Shown here one piece after another: positions 19,023 to 27,717 of a DNA stretch of 64,000 nucleotides. The stretch lies in NCBI RefSeq assembly GCF_039871975.1, contig NZ_JBDPLL010000001.1; one strand, 5' to 3'. Below the pieces are notes generated by a model that saw only the letters and a list, made by a program, of their open reading frames with translations, was not told the origin of the DNA and did no database searches. The DNA comes from Trichormus_B sp936914905. GTDB taxonomy: Bacteria > Cyanobacteriota > Cyanobacteriia > Cyanobacteriales > Nostocaceae. The stretch's first letter is position 1, and each line of letters begins with the position of its first letter. Position numbers and translations under genes: made by a program.

Positions 19023-19440
19023 TTACCACAGAATTTCTTTTAAAGATAGGATAGGTCGATTGATTAATCTCTCGAAGTTTTTGTACACCAGTGGACTTAC
19101 CTCGTGTTGGAGTTGCTCTGGTTTCCGCAAAACAGGAGATAAATAAGGATAAATATCCCCAAATCCTGCTCCTAACCATTGTTGCCAAGCATCTTGTTGT
19201 TGTTTAAAAATGGTACTTGTAGAAATCGGCGGTGATTTTAATATTACTTCTTGGTTACTTTCGCAACTAAAAAATGATAAATTCTTTTTTTTGTTGAGCC
19301 ATATCAAATAAAACTTCACTTATGGTGTTTTCCACAATATTATTAACTTGTTTTTTATTTAGATTTTCTTCGTCGGATATAAATTTTCCAACAGCAAATA
19401 ATCCCAGTAATTTATTAAAATACTTTTAATATAATTCAGA
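19023..19440 (-). pseudogene. Remnant of an unidentified gene with a homopolymer frameshift
   Basis: One frame gives LLGLFAVGKFISDEENLNKK and NNIVENTISEVLFDMAQQKK, then runs out just after an eight-A tract. The adjacent frame continues with FFSCESNQEVILKSPP, QQQDAWQQWLGAGFGDIYPY and KNFERLINRPILSLKEILW to a stop at 19023. Loss or gain of one base in the A tract explains the break. The family is unknown to me. Confidence 0.4.
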
Positions 19441-19952
19441 TCTATCAGAGTATGGCAACCGCCAAGGTAGTTAGGAGAAAGACTATATCTCTTTCGGGAC
19501 TTATACCTAGTGAGAACTCTTAGATACAAACAAACTTACCAACCTATCACCTGTTACCTGCTATACATGAAGAGAGGTTTTTTAGCTGAGGAGGGTAATA
19601 GAAAAAGAATAACCATTTACCCAAACCCTTTGCATTATTGGCACTATACGGGAAATACTTAAAGGAAAATACGATTTCCAACCTAAAATGATGTGATATT
19701 AGTCACTTTACCTCTTTATAATACTAGAACTTACGCACTAATGACATCCAATTTCTTGGGGATACTTCCATACAGAAGAGGAATAGCATTTATGGCACAA
19801 TCGCAAAACACTTGGTCAGAAGCTAATATTTTCTGAGTGATAACACGGACAGATGCTAAGCTAACAGATGAACTTGGCTAACGTCATAAGTTTTGTGCAG
19901 CAACATTATCATAATTAGGTGATAAGGGACTTGCAAATTTGTAAAGGTAAAA
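19441..19952. other. Gene-poor region, possible IS remnant
   Basis: About 510 bp before proS. 'acttacgcactaatgacatc' at about 19731 resembles the terminal repeats of cyanobacterial IS4/IS701 elements, and 'MAQSQNTWSEANIF' near 19793 faintly resembles the start of Tn5-like transposases. Neither is strong enough to call a gene. Confidence 0.3.
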
Positions 19953-21749
19953 ATGATGCGACTGTCAAATAATTTATTTGTTACACTTCGAGATGCTCCT
20001 GCTGATGCGGAAATTCCCAGTCATAAATTATTACTGCGCGCAGGTTATATTCGTCGCATCGGTAGCGGTGTTTATGCTTATCTCCCCTTGATGTTGAGGG
20101 TTTTGCAGAAGGTCTCCCAAATAGTGCGGGAAGAAATGAACGCCACTGGTGCTGAGGAATGTTTGTTACCCCAGTTACAACCAGCTGAGTTATGGAAGGA
20201 GTCGGGACGTTGGGATACTTATACTAAAGCTGAGGGAATTATGTTTTCCCTGATTGATAGACGGGAACAACAATTAGGACTTGGCCCAACTCACGAAGAA
20301 GTTATTACTACTGTTGCGCGTGATATGATTTGTTCATATCGCCAATTACCGTTACATTTATATCAAATTCAAACTAAGTTTCGTGATGAAATTCGTCCCC
20401 GGTTTGGTTTGATGCGTGGTCGAGAATTTATCATGAAAGATGGTTATTCTTTCCACGCTGATGAGGAAAGTTTGAAGAAAACCTACCAGGATATGTACCA
20501 AGCATACAGTAATATATTGCGGCGTGCTGGTTTGGCTTTTCGGGCGGTAGAAGCTGACTCTGGTGCTATTGGTGGTTCTGGTTCTACAGAGTTTATGGTC
20601 TTGGCAGATGCGGGAGAAGATGAAGTTCTCTACACTGAAGATGGGAAATATGCAGCGAATGTGGAAAAAGCTGTTTCCTTGCCTGCAGAAGCAGAAACTT
20701 CACCTTTTACCAGCTTTGAAAAACGGGAAACACCGGGGACGGGAAGCATAGAAAAAGTTTGTAAATTTCTGAAGTGTTCTCCTACCCAAATTGTCAAGAA
20801 CGTTTTATATCAAGCTGTCTATGATAACGGTTTGACTGTTTTGGTATTAGTAAACATTCGTGGTGATCAGGAAGTTAACGAAGTCAAATTCCAAAACGAA
20901 TTGACTAAATTAGCCTCCCAATTCGGTGCTAAAACTGTCCTTTCTATAAGTGTACCCACTAATGAAATAATTGCAAGCTGGTCTACAAAATCTTTACCTT
21001 TAGGTTACATTGCACCGGATCTGGATGATGATTATATTGTCGGTAGTAAGCAGGTGCATTCTCAGTTTGTGCGGTTGGTGGATAAAACTGCTGTGGAGTT
21101 AAAGAACTTTGTCACAGGTGCAAATGAAAGCGGTTTTCACTTAGTTGGGGCAAATTGGTGTGAGCAGTTTGAATTACCTAAATTGGTAGTAGATATTCGG
21201 AAAGCTAGAGTGGGTGATCGCTCTTTGCACGACCCCAATCAAACCATACAAACAGCAAGAGGTATAGAAGCTGGCCACATTTTCCAACTCGGTACAAAGT
21301 ATTCTGAAGCGATGGGTGCAACTTATACTAACGAACAAGGGGAAGAAAAACCTTTAATTATGGGATGTTATGGTGTGGGAGTGTCACGATTAGTACAATC
21401 AGCCGTTGAACAATCCTATGATAAAGATGGCATAATTTGGCCAGTGGCGATCGCACCATATCACTCCATTGTCACCATTCCTAACATTAAAGATGCTCAA
21501 CAAATCGAAGTAGCCGAAAAACTTTACACCGAACTTAACAAAGCAGGTGTAGAAACATTACTCGATGACCGTGATGAACGAGCAGGTGTTAAATTCAAAG
21601 ATGCAGATTTAATTGGCATTCCTTTTAGGATTGTCACAGGTCGGGCTATTGCCAATGGTAAAGTTGAAGTAATAAAACGGGCAAACCGTGAATCTCAAGA
21701 AATAGCCATTGAGGAAGTTGTAAATACATTGCAACAATGGGTTAAATAA
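19953..21749 (+). CDS. proS: Prolyl-tRNA synthetase
   Basis: 598 aa, class II aminoacyl-tRNA synthetase of the bacterial long type, charging tRNA-Pro. Motif 1 region (AYLPLMLRVLQKV), motif 2 (TKFRDEIRPRFGLMRGREFI) and motif 3 (GCYGVGVSRLVQSAVEQSYD) are intact. An INS/YbaK-type editing insertion sits between about residues 230 and 385, and the anticodon-binding domain is C-terminal (VTIPNIKDAQQIEVAEKLY). Start ATG 19953 is followed by a second Met; AAAGGT lies upstream. It converges on rimM through a shared hairpin. Confidence 0.95.
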   Translation: MMRLSNNLFVTLRDAPADAEIPSHKLLLRAGYIRRIGSGVYAYLPLMLRVLQKVSQIVREEMNATGAEECLLPQLQPAELWKESGRWDTYTKAEGIMFSLIDRREQQLGLGPTHEEVITTVARDMICSYRQLPLHLYQIQTKFRDEIRPRFGLMRGREFIMKDGYSFHADEESLKKTYQDMYQAYSNILRRAGLAFRAVEADSGAIGGSGSTEFMVLADAGEDEVLYTEDGKYAANVEKAVSLPAEAETSPFTSFEKRETPGTGSIEKVCKFLKCSPTQIVKNVLYQAVYDNGLTVLVLVNIRGDQEVNEVKFQNELTKLASQFGAKTVLSISVPTNEIIASWSTKSLPLGYIAPDLDDDYIVGSKQVHSQFVRLVDKTAVELKNFVTGANESGFHLVGANWCEQFELPKLVVDIRKARVGDRSLHDPNQTIQTARGIEAGHIFQLGTKYSEAMGATYTNEQGEEKPLIMGCYGVGVSRLVQSAVEQSYDKDGIIWPVAIAPYHSIVTIPNIKDAQQIEVAEKLYTELNKAGVETLLDDRDERAGVKFKDADLIGIPFRIVTGRAIANGKVEVIKRANRESQEIAIEEVVNTLQQWVK

Positions 21750-21766
21750 GCAATAGAAGGAAAAAC

Positions 21767-21813
21767 TTAAACTGGTCAGTGGCAGGCATTTTGCCTGCCA
21801 CTGACCAGTTTAA
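21767..21813. terminator. Bidirectional terminator between proS and rimM
   Basis: A perfect 22-bp stem, arms 21767-21788 and 21792-21813, with a TTT loop; the arm core is actggtcagtggcaggca. It lies 18 bp after the proS stop and 9 bp after the rimM stop, so it can serve both convergent transcripts. Confidence 0.85.
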
Positions 21814-21821
21814 TCATCTTG

Positions 21822-22475
21822 CTAATTGTTAATTGATAACAAACCAGGAGGAGGAGTAATTTCAACTCGACAGGTTTCTAAATCAACTATAGGAACAATC
21901 TCTATCACAAAGGGAATTAAAACCGTTTTTCCTGCTTTATCTTCAGCAAAAACAGGATCGAATTTTACTTCTAATAAATCATGACCTGAAGGTAATATAT
22001 CCACCACTGTTCCTACAAATTGACCAGTTTCTTGCATGAAGACTTGTAATCCTAACAAGTCTATAACATGAAATTCACCTTCTTCTAATTCTGGGCGATC
22101 GCTAATTGGGACAAACAACCGACAATCACGCATATTTTCTGCAGCCGTGCGATCACTCACCCCTTCCAATTTAATCACATATAGATTCTTTCCCTTAATA
22201 TACCGCCCATCTAATAACTCTATAGGTTGCGGTTCCATTTCCCCTGGACGCAATAACCAACGAGTTCCCGATTCCTCAAAGCGTTCCGGAAAATCAGTAT
22301 TGGGATAAACTCGCAACTCCCCAGCTAAACCTTGAGGTGCAACAATCTTACCAATTTCTAACCAATCGTCGAGATTCGGCACGGAGGACTGGGGACTAGG
22401 GACTGGGGAAGATTTTTTACGCACCTCCCCTTTCCCCTTCCTTTTCTTCGTGTTCTTAGTGCCTTCGTGGTTCAT
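21822..22475 (-). CDS. rimM: Ribosome maturation factor RimM
   Basis: 217 aa. The RimM N-terminal domain (LEIGKIVAPQGLAGELRVYP; GVSDRTAAENMRDCRLFVP) is followed by a PRC-barrel domain (EGEFHVIDLLGLQVFMQETG; DLLEVKFDP; LIPFVIEIVPIVDLET). It assists maturation of the 30S subunit head. The first 30 or so residues are a low-complexity basic extension, so initiation could be further in. It starts 5 bp after the avtA stop, indicating an avtA-rimM operon. Confidence 0.9.
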   Translation of the reverse strand: MNHEGTKNTKKRKGKGEVRKKSSPVPSPQSSVPNLDDWLEIGKIVAPQGLAGELRVYPNTDFPERFEESGTRWLLRPGEMEPQPIELLDGRYIKGKNLYVIKLEGVSDRTAAENMRDCRLFVPISDRPELEEGEFHVIDLLGLQVFMQETGQFVGTVVDILPSGHDLLEVKFDPVFAEDKAGKTVLIPFVIEIVPIVDLETCRVEITPPPGLLSINN

Positions 22476-22480
22476 TTCTC

Positions 22481-23764
22481 TTAAACACTCACAGCCGCAC
22501 GTTGATAAACCTGTTCAGCAACCTTAGCTAAACGCTGCATACCGATAGTAATTTCTTCATCACTACCAGTCAGACTGATACGTAAACATTGATGCTTGTG
22601 TTCCCACTCCTCTTTTAGACCGGGGAAGAAACTACTACCAGGAACAACAATCACACCCACTTTCTTTAATTCCTGGTAAAATTCCCAATCAGTCATTGGT
22701 AAATCTTCCAACCACAACCAACCAAAAATTGCCCCTTCACCGCGATGTAAAAACCAAGGTATATTGTTAGGCATCGCTGCTTGCAATGTGCTTTCTAACA
22801 TATCAAACTTGTGCTGATAAAAAGGACGAATCACACTTTCAGCAATATTTGCTAATTCACCTGATTCTATAGCTCTAGCTGCGATCGCTTGACCATACCT
22901 AGAAGAATGAATCCCTGCATTAGTTTGGAAACACTCTAAAGCTTGTAGTAGGTTTTCATCACCAATAGCTATGCCGATTCTTTCCCCTGGTAATCCTGCC
23001 TTTGATAAACTCATACAATGCAGAATATTCTCACCAAACACAGGTGTCATTTCCGTAAAATTCAACGCAGGAAAAGGAGGTGCATAAGCTGAGTCTATCA
23101 ACACAGGCACATGATAGGGTGCAGCTAAAGCGGCGATTTTCTCAACTTCGTCATTAGTTAAAACGTTCCCAGTAGGGTTGCAAGGGCGAGAGAAAATCAT
23201 ACAACCAGTTTCTTGTGTAATCGAAAGTTGGCTAAAATCAGGACGATATTTAAAGCGGTGGTTGGCGCTATCAATATCAAGAGTGGGTTTGTAAGCAATC
23301 AAGGCTTCTGGGCATAAACCAACGCCACCATAGCCAGTGTAATCTGGACTTAAAGGCAGAACAATCTGTTTTAAATCACCATCGTTAGTATATCCACCGT
23401 AAGCATTAGCCGCGTAGAAGTAAATAGTCTGACTACCAGCACTGACTAAGATATTGCGCTCTGTTAAATTTAACCCATAACGCTGGTTAAAATCCTTGAG
23501 CATTACCGAAATAAAAGGTGCATAACCCTGAGATGAACCGTAGCGACAAACAACTTCACCATACTCAGGACTAGCTAATAAGTCTGCTGTGCAATCCCGC
23601 CATAACTGTTCTACCTCTGGTAAAATCAGCGGGTTTCCCGCACTCAAATTATATAACTCCTGCCCCTGATTAGCTCTAAGTGTTTCATTAATATCCTTCA
23701 TAATCGCTCTGACGCCAGTTAAGTTGGACATTTGAGCGCCAATTTTCGTAAGGGCAGGTTTCAT
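22481..23764 (-). CDS. avtA: Valine-pyruvate aminotransferase
   Basis: 427 aa from ATG 23764 (MKPALTKIGAQMSNLTGVRA); the in-frame TTG at 23827 adds an unlikely extension. It is a fold-type I PLP enzyme: NLSAGNPLILPEVE, IFSRPCNPTGNVL (aspartate/substrate binding region), LIDSAYAPPFP and MSLSKAGLPGERIGIAIG, where the SLSK lysine binds PLP. AvtA-type enzymes transfer an amino group between valine or alanine and the 2-oxo acids. It is cotranscribed with rimM. Confidence 0.85.
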   Translation of the reverse strand: MKPALTKIGAQMSNLTGVRAIMKDINETLRANQGQELYNLSAGNPLILPEVEQLWRDCTADLLASPEYGEVVCRYGSSQGYAPFISVMLKDFNQRYGLNLTERNILVSAGSQTIYFYAANAYGGYTNDGDLKQIVLPLSPDYTGYGGVGLCPEALIAYKPTLDIDSANHRFKYRPDFSQLSITQETGCMIFSRPCNPTGNVLTNDEVEKIAALAAPYHVPVLIDSAYAPPFPALNFTEMTPVFGENILHCMSLSKAGLPGERIGIAIGDENLLQALECFQTNAGIHSSRYGQAIAARAIESGELANIAESVIRPFYQHKFDMLESTLQAAMPNNIPWFLHRGEGAIFGWLWLEDLPMTDWEFYQELKKVGVIVVPGSSFFPGLKEEWEHKHQCLRISLTGSDEEITIGMQRLAKVAEQVYQRAAVSV

Positions 23765-24122
23765 ACGCTTGTTACAGACTAAATTACGAGCAAAAGTGAA
23801 TAAAATACTGGATGGTTGCGGCAGCAAAAAATCTGACGCTTTTATCTAAATTTAAACCAGTGAATGAGATTGTAACAAAATCATGGTAATTTGAACAATC
23901 TTATACCGATTCTTTGTAACCTTATTTTCATGGATATTGCCAAGTTTACTTTAAATTTTCAAAATCAAATAGGAATCTGGACAATTGATAATAACGTAAG
24001 TTCCTAGTTAGGAAATTGTCAGAAATGGCTTACGCTCCCGTAAGGGATACAGGATTTCCATGACTTAAGGATGAACAGGATTAAGACTGGGATTTTATCA
24101 CCAATTACCAATTACCACCCTC
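23765..24122. other. Intergenic region upstream of avtA
   Basis: 358 bp between avtA and the first ISKra4 copy. No gene or clear hairpin seen; the avtA promoter should lie in its left part. Confidence 0.5.
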
Positions 24123-25261
24123 GGGAGCATCCACTATTGGAAGATACACAAGTTTTAGAAGAATACAAGGATAAACAACTGTGGATTAGCAACCATAAAC
24201 CAGGATAAAAAAGAACGGCTCAAAGCCTGCTTAGAAGAACTGGTAAGATTGTGAGACAAAAGTCAGATAACAGACTTGGAAGGCATAGAAAAAACAGTAA
24301 GGAGTCAAATATTAGAACTGGTAAGTCCAGAAATAGCCCTTTTTTTATGGAACAAACAACCGGAAGGAAAGTAGGTCAAACCAGGAAAGTCAAAACCTTG
24401 GTAGGAGAACTAAAACTAAAAGCTAAACAGTTGCAGAGACTGGGTTTGAAGCCAAGAAGTCGATTAAGTCCATTACTTCAAAAGTGCTGCTTGAGGCTAT
24501 CAGCTAAGGAATCATATCAACAAGCAGAAGTTGAAATTGAGGCATTAACAGGAGTAAAAGTTGGTCATAGGAGGCAACAAAAACTAGTTGTCGAACAAGA
24601 TTGGGAGCTACCACAATCTGTGAAGTGAGGGTGGATGGTGGAAAAGTACGACTACGGGGCAAACCACAAGCAGGCTGCTACTGGCGAGACTATAAAACTG
24701 TTCGTCTACAAGGAATTTATTATGAGGCACTTTTTGATAACAACCAATCATTAGTTGATTATGTTAATAGCCAGTCTTTGGTTAACCCGCGTGTCTGTTT
24801 GGGGAATGGTCATGATGGAGTTGGGAATTTAGTTAAACAGTTTGGAACTGAAAAATTCAACCCTTTCGAAATTTCGGATTGGTATCACCTCAAAGAAAAT
24901 TTTTATAAGATTGGTGGTTCTTTAAAGGGTCTCCAAGCTGTTGAGAGTTTATTGTCGCAAGGTCAGATAGAGCTAATTCAAGCTTTATTTAATAATCTTC
25001 CAGGCACACAAGTTAAAATGTTTTTCGAGATCAGCGAAAAACATCGCACTCGCATTATTAACTACAGCTACTACCAAGCTCAAGAACTGTGTTCTATTGG
25101 TTCTGGATCTATCGAACTGCTTTTAAACAGATTGGAGCAAGGATTAAAATTTCTGGCCCACAGTGGAATGTTGAAAGTGTCTACCAAATCCTTTCCTTCG
25201 TTGTGCTGATCTCAATGGTTTGCTTGCTATTTGAGTCTTTCCGCCAAAACTAGATGCTCCC
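24123..25261 (+). mobile_element. ISKra4-family insertion sequence, copy 1
   Basis: 1139 bp bounded by GGGAGCATCCA (24123) and its inverted counterpart ending at 25261 (TAGATGCTCCC). A second copy in opposite orientation lies at 29252-30394 and matches closely. The flanks of this copy do not show an obvious direct repeat (caccctc / ccagcatc), in contrast to the second copy. Confidence 0.8.
24251..25209 (+). pseudogene. ISKra4-family transposase in two frames
   Basis: The first frame (24251-24628) encodes GRKVGQTRKVKTLVGELKLK and LKPRSRLSPLLQKCCLRLSA, and ends at QDWELPQSVK, stop. The second, in the -1 frame (open 24571-25209), contains EVRVDGGKVRLRGKPQAG, YWRDYKTVRLQGIYYEALFD, LGNGHDGVGNL, ISDWYHLKENFYKIGGSLK and RTRIINYSYYQAQELCSIGS, typical of the ISKra4 DDE domain. 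The same switch point occurs in the second copy. No canonical X-XXY-YYZ slippery site was found in the overlap. A further frameshift near 25150 moves the C-terminus (ISGPQWNVESVYQIL) to another frame. Confidence 0.7.
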
Positions 25262-25286
25262 CCAGCATCAACTAGATGACTAGTAG

Positions 25287-25432
25287 AGTACGGTGTAAAT
25301 AAACCAACCATTCCAAATCTCTGAAAAGCTCACGCCGTATTCATTCTGAATTTTGTTGGCGCAGCCTGCTGGAAGCACTACTTTGTTAGCTTAGCTCTTC
25401 TGAAAGAAGCATTTTAAATTCACGGCGGTACT
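25287..25432. repeat. MITE-like dispersed repeat, copy 1
   Basis: 146 bp from agtacggtgtaaataaacca to cacggcggtact. It is nearly identical to the copy at 43927-44042 (reverse orientation), apart from about 30 bp inserted here (gcagcctgctggaagcacta...). The core ccattccaaatct and cacgccgtattcatt are shared with copies at 38554-38730 and 59111-59262. Confidence 0.75.
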
Positions 25433-25484
25433 AGCAACTTGGGTTAATACTGAATAATGACATAAAACCACCAGTTTCAGGACT

Positions 25485-25513
25485 GAAAAAAGGGCAGGTA
25501 TTCAACCCACCCT
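25485..25513 (-). terminator. Intrinsic terminator of ndhD
   Basis: On the minus strand AGGGTGGGT (25513-25505) pairs with ACCTGCCCT (25499-25491), nine pairs including two G-T, with a 5-nt loop, followed by TTTTTT. It starts 35 bp after the ndhD stop. Confidence 0.7.
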
Positions 25514-25547
25514 CAACACAACTCGTAAGTTGTAATTATATTAGGAA

Positions 25548-27125
25548 TTAATCTCCCATTATTGGCGCACTTAAAGAAACAGTTTCCACTGCTTTTTCTG
25601 CTGTCAAAGTTGGGACATAATCACGCAATTTTGCTGTTAATTGTACTGTTGTAGCGTCGTACATTTGTGTTAACAACTTCGGATAAAAACCGATTCCGAT
25701 AATTGGTATCAACAAACAAGCGATGATAAAGACTTCACGTGGTTCAGCATCAATTAAAGCTTGGTGAGAAACTAAGTCTTCGTTTTCTTGACCGTAGAAA
25801 ATTTCTCGCAACATTGAAAGTAGATAAATTGGGGTTAAAATTACACCAACTGCCATCAAAAAGATGATGATGACTTTAAATGTGGGGTTATAAGCATCGC
25901 TAGTAGCAAAGCCAACAAATACCATTAATTCTGCTACGAAACCACTCATTCCTGGCAACGCTAAAGATGCCATTGAACAGGTGGTAAACATGGCAAAAAT
26001 CTTCCGCATCTTCTTACCAACACCACCCATTTCATCTAACATTAGGGTGTGTGTCCGGTCATAGGTTGCACCAACTAAAAAGAACAAACTCGCCCCAATT
26101 AATCCATGAGAAACCATTTGTAACATTGCCCCACTTAAACCCAAATCAGTGAAGGAGGCAATACCAATGAGAACAAAGCCCATGTGGGAAATAGAAGAGT
26201 AGGCAATTTTCCGCTTTAAGTTCCTCTGGGCAAAGGATGTTAAAGCCGCGTAGATGATATTTACTACCCCCAAAACCACCAATGCGGGTGCAATATAAGC
26301 GTGGGCATCAGGCAACATTTGGGCATTCATGCGAATTAAGGCATAACCACCCATTTTCAGCAAAATACCAGCTAGTAACATATGTACAGGCGCTGTAGCT
26401 TCACCGTGGGCATCAGGTAGCCAGGTATGTAGAGGAATGATAGGCAACTTGACAGCGTAGGCAATCAGGAAGCCTGCATACAGTAAAAGTTGTAAATTTA
26501 GTCCAAAATCTTTCAATGCGATCGCTCGCATATCAAAAGTCACTGTATCACCATAAAATCCCATTGTCAGGGCAGACAACAAAATAAACAGTGAACCACC
26601 TGCCGTGTATAAAATAAACTTGGTCGCCGCATATTGGCGCTTTTTACCACCCCAAATCGACAACAGGAAGTATATTGGTACAAGTTCCAGTTCCCACACT
26701 AGGAAAAATAACAGCATATCCTGGACAGCGAACACGGCTATCTGACCGCCATACATGGACAAAATCAAGAAATAAAATAATTTCGGCTTCAGGGTTACAG
26801 GCCAAGCTGCTAAAACTGCCAGAGTGGTAATGAATCCAGTTAGCAAAATCAGGGGCATAGATAAGCCATCAGCGCCCACTGACCAGTTTAAACCCAATTG
26901 CGGAAGCCAGGAGTAACTCTCCACCAGTTGCAAATCGGGATTAGAGAAATCGTAACCAGTATAAAAAGCGTAAACAATCAGTGCAAAATCTATCAGCCCC
27001 ACAATCAGGGAATACCAGCGCACTGTTTTGCCATCTTTATCTGGGATAATAGGAAGTAGTAGTGACGCGGCTATTGGAAACAAAATAATCGTCGTCAGCC
27101 ACGGAAAATTAGCTATATTCATCAC
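25548..27125 (-). CDS. ndhD: NAD(P)H-quinone oxidoreductase chain 4 (NdhD1 type)
   Basis: 525 aa, complete antiporter-like subunit 4 of NDH-1 with about 14 membrane helices. Conserved regions include FFLVWELELVPIYFLLSIWG, LPIIPLHTWLPDAHGEATAP, VHMLLAGILLKMGGYALIRM, KIAYSSISHMGFVLIGIA and GMSGFVAELMVFVGF. It pairs with NdhF1 in the respiratory/cyclic NDH-1L complex. It is intact but isolated between an ISKra4 copy and decayed defence genes, on the strand opposite to ndhF. Confidence 0.95.
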   Translation of the reverse strand: MMNIANFPWLTTIILFPIAASLLLPIIPDKDGKTVRWYSLIVGLIDFALIVYAFYTGYDFSNPDLQLVESYSWLPQLGLNWSVGADGLSMPLILLTGFITTLAVLAAWPVTLKPKLFYFLILSMYGGQIAVFAVQDMLLFFLVWELELVPIYFLLSIWGGKKRQYAATKFILYTAGGSLFILLSALTMGFYGDTVTFDMRAIALKDFGLNLQLLLYAGFLIAYAVKLPIIPLHTWLPDAHGEATAPVHMLLAGILLKMGGYALIRMNAQMLPDAHAYIAPALVVLGVVNIIYAALTSFAQRNLKRKIAYSSISHMGFVLIGIASFTDLGLSGAMLQMVSHGLIGASLFFLVGATYDRTHTLMLDEMGGVGKKMRKIFAMFTTCSMASLALPGMSGFVAELMVFVGFATSDAYNPTFKVIIIFLMAVGVILTPIYLLSMLREIFYGQENEDLVSHQALIDAEPREVFIIACLLIPIIGIGFYPKLLTQMYDATTVQLTAKLRDYVPTLTAEKAVETVSLSAPIMGD

Positions 27126-27234
27126 AATCAGTCAGCAATTAAAATCATGTTTGGCAAAAACTCACAGTTAATTAATAACTAACAGCTTTTTGGCAGTTTT
27201 GCCTTCATTGTTAGGTTGATTTAATTAAATTGGC

Positions 27235-27266
27235 AATACCCGGTTTTTCTCTGGGGTATTTTTTTT
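27235..27266 (+). terminator. Rightward intrinsic terminator upstream of ndhD
   Basis: AATACCC (27235-27241) pairs with GGGTATT (27254-27260), followed by a run of eight T. No plus-strand gene now precedes it closely, so it looks like an orphan left by rearrangement, or it blocks antisense transcription. Confidence 0.5.
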
Positions 27267-27409
27267 AATGCTTGGGGGTACGGAATGTAGACTGGAATAC
27301 TCCCAGCCAAGTCCAAAAATTAGCTTCAAAAGATCGCTAAACTAGGATATACGCGATGCAATGCCTTGTATTTATTAAAAATAAAAGCATGATAGGATAA
27401 AAAGTTTAT

Positions 27410-27717
27410 CATCACCTTACAAATTGAAAGTGAGATTCGTTATGTCACCAACGTAGATGGAGAAACAACAGATGTAGTCGTTCCTGTAGAACTTTGGCAA
27501 CAGCTGATTAGTTCCATCAATTCTGATAATGCTTAGTGGTTTAGCGTGGATTGATGAACAAGAGCCAAAAGCACAAATATTAGCTAACCTGCAAGAATCA
27601 GTACGACAGGCAACAGCAGGACAAACTTTACCAGTTTCAGAGCTTTGGGACGATATCAAAACCTATTTAGTAGTATTCCAAATACTAAACCCAGAACATC
27701 AGAAAGGGGATGGTTGA
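27410..27717 (+). pseudogene. Antitoxin-like small protein, start lost and frameshifted
   Basis: The frame LQIESEIRYVTNVDGETTDV, VVPVELWQQLISSINSDNA ends at TAG. Deleting one T there joins SGLAWIDEQEPKAQILANLQ, ESVRQATAGQTLPVSELWDD. This resembles cyanobacterial antitoxins of RelE/ParE-type pairs. The expected ATG is ATC, and no toxin gene follows; sequence after 27665 belongs to the subtilase remnant on the other strand. The function is inferred from family resemblance only. Confidence 0.5.

Noticed and set aside
24251..24628. A programmed -1 frameshift with a classical slippery heptamer in ISKra4
   Set aside because: In the overlap 24571-24628 no X-XXY-YYZ heptamer is in the right phase, so I list the two frames as a frame break and leave the alternative as a finding.
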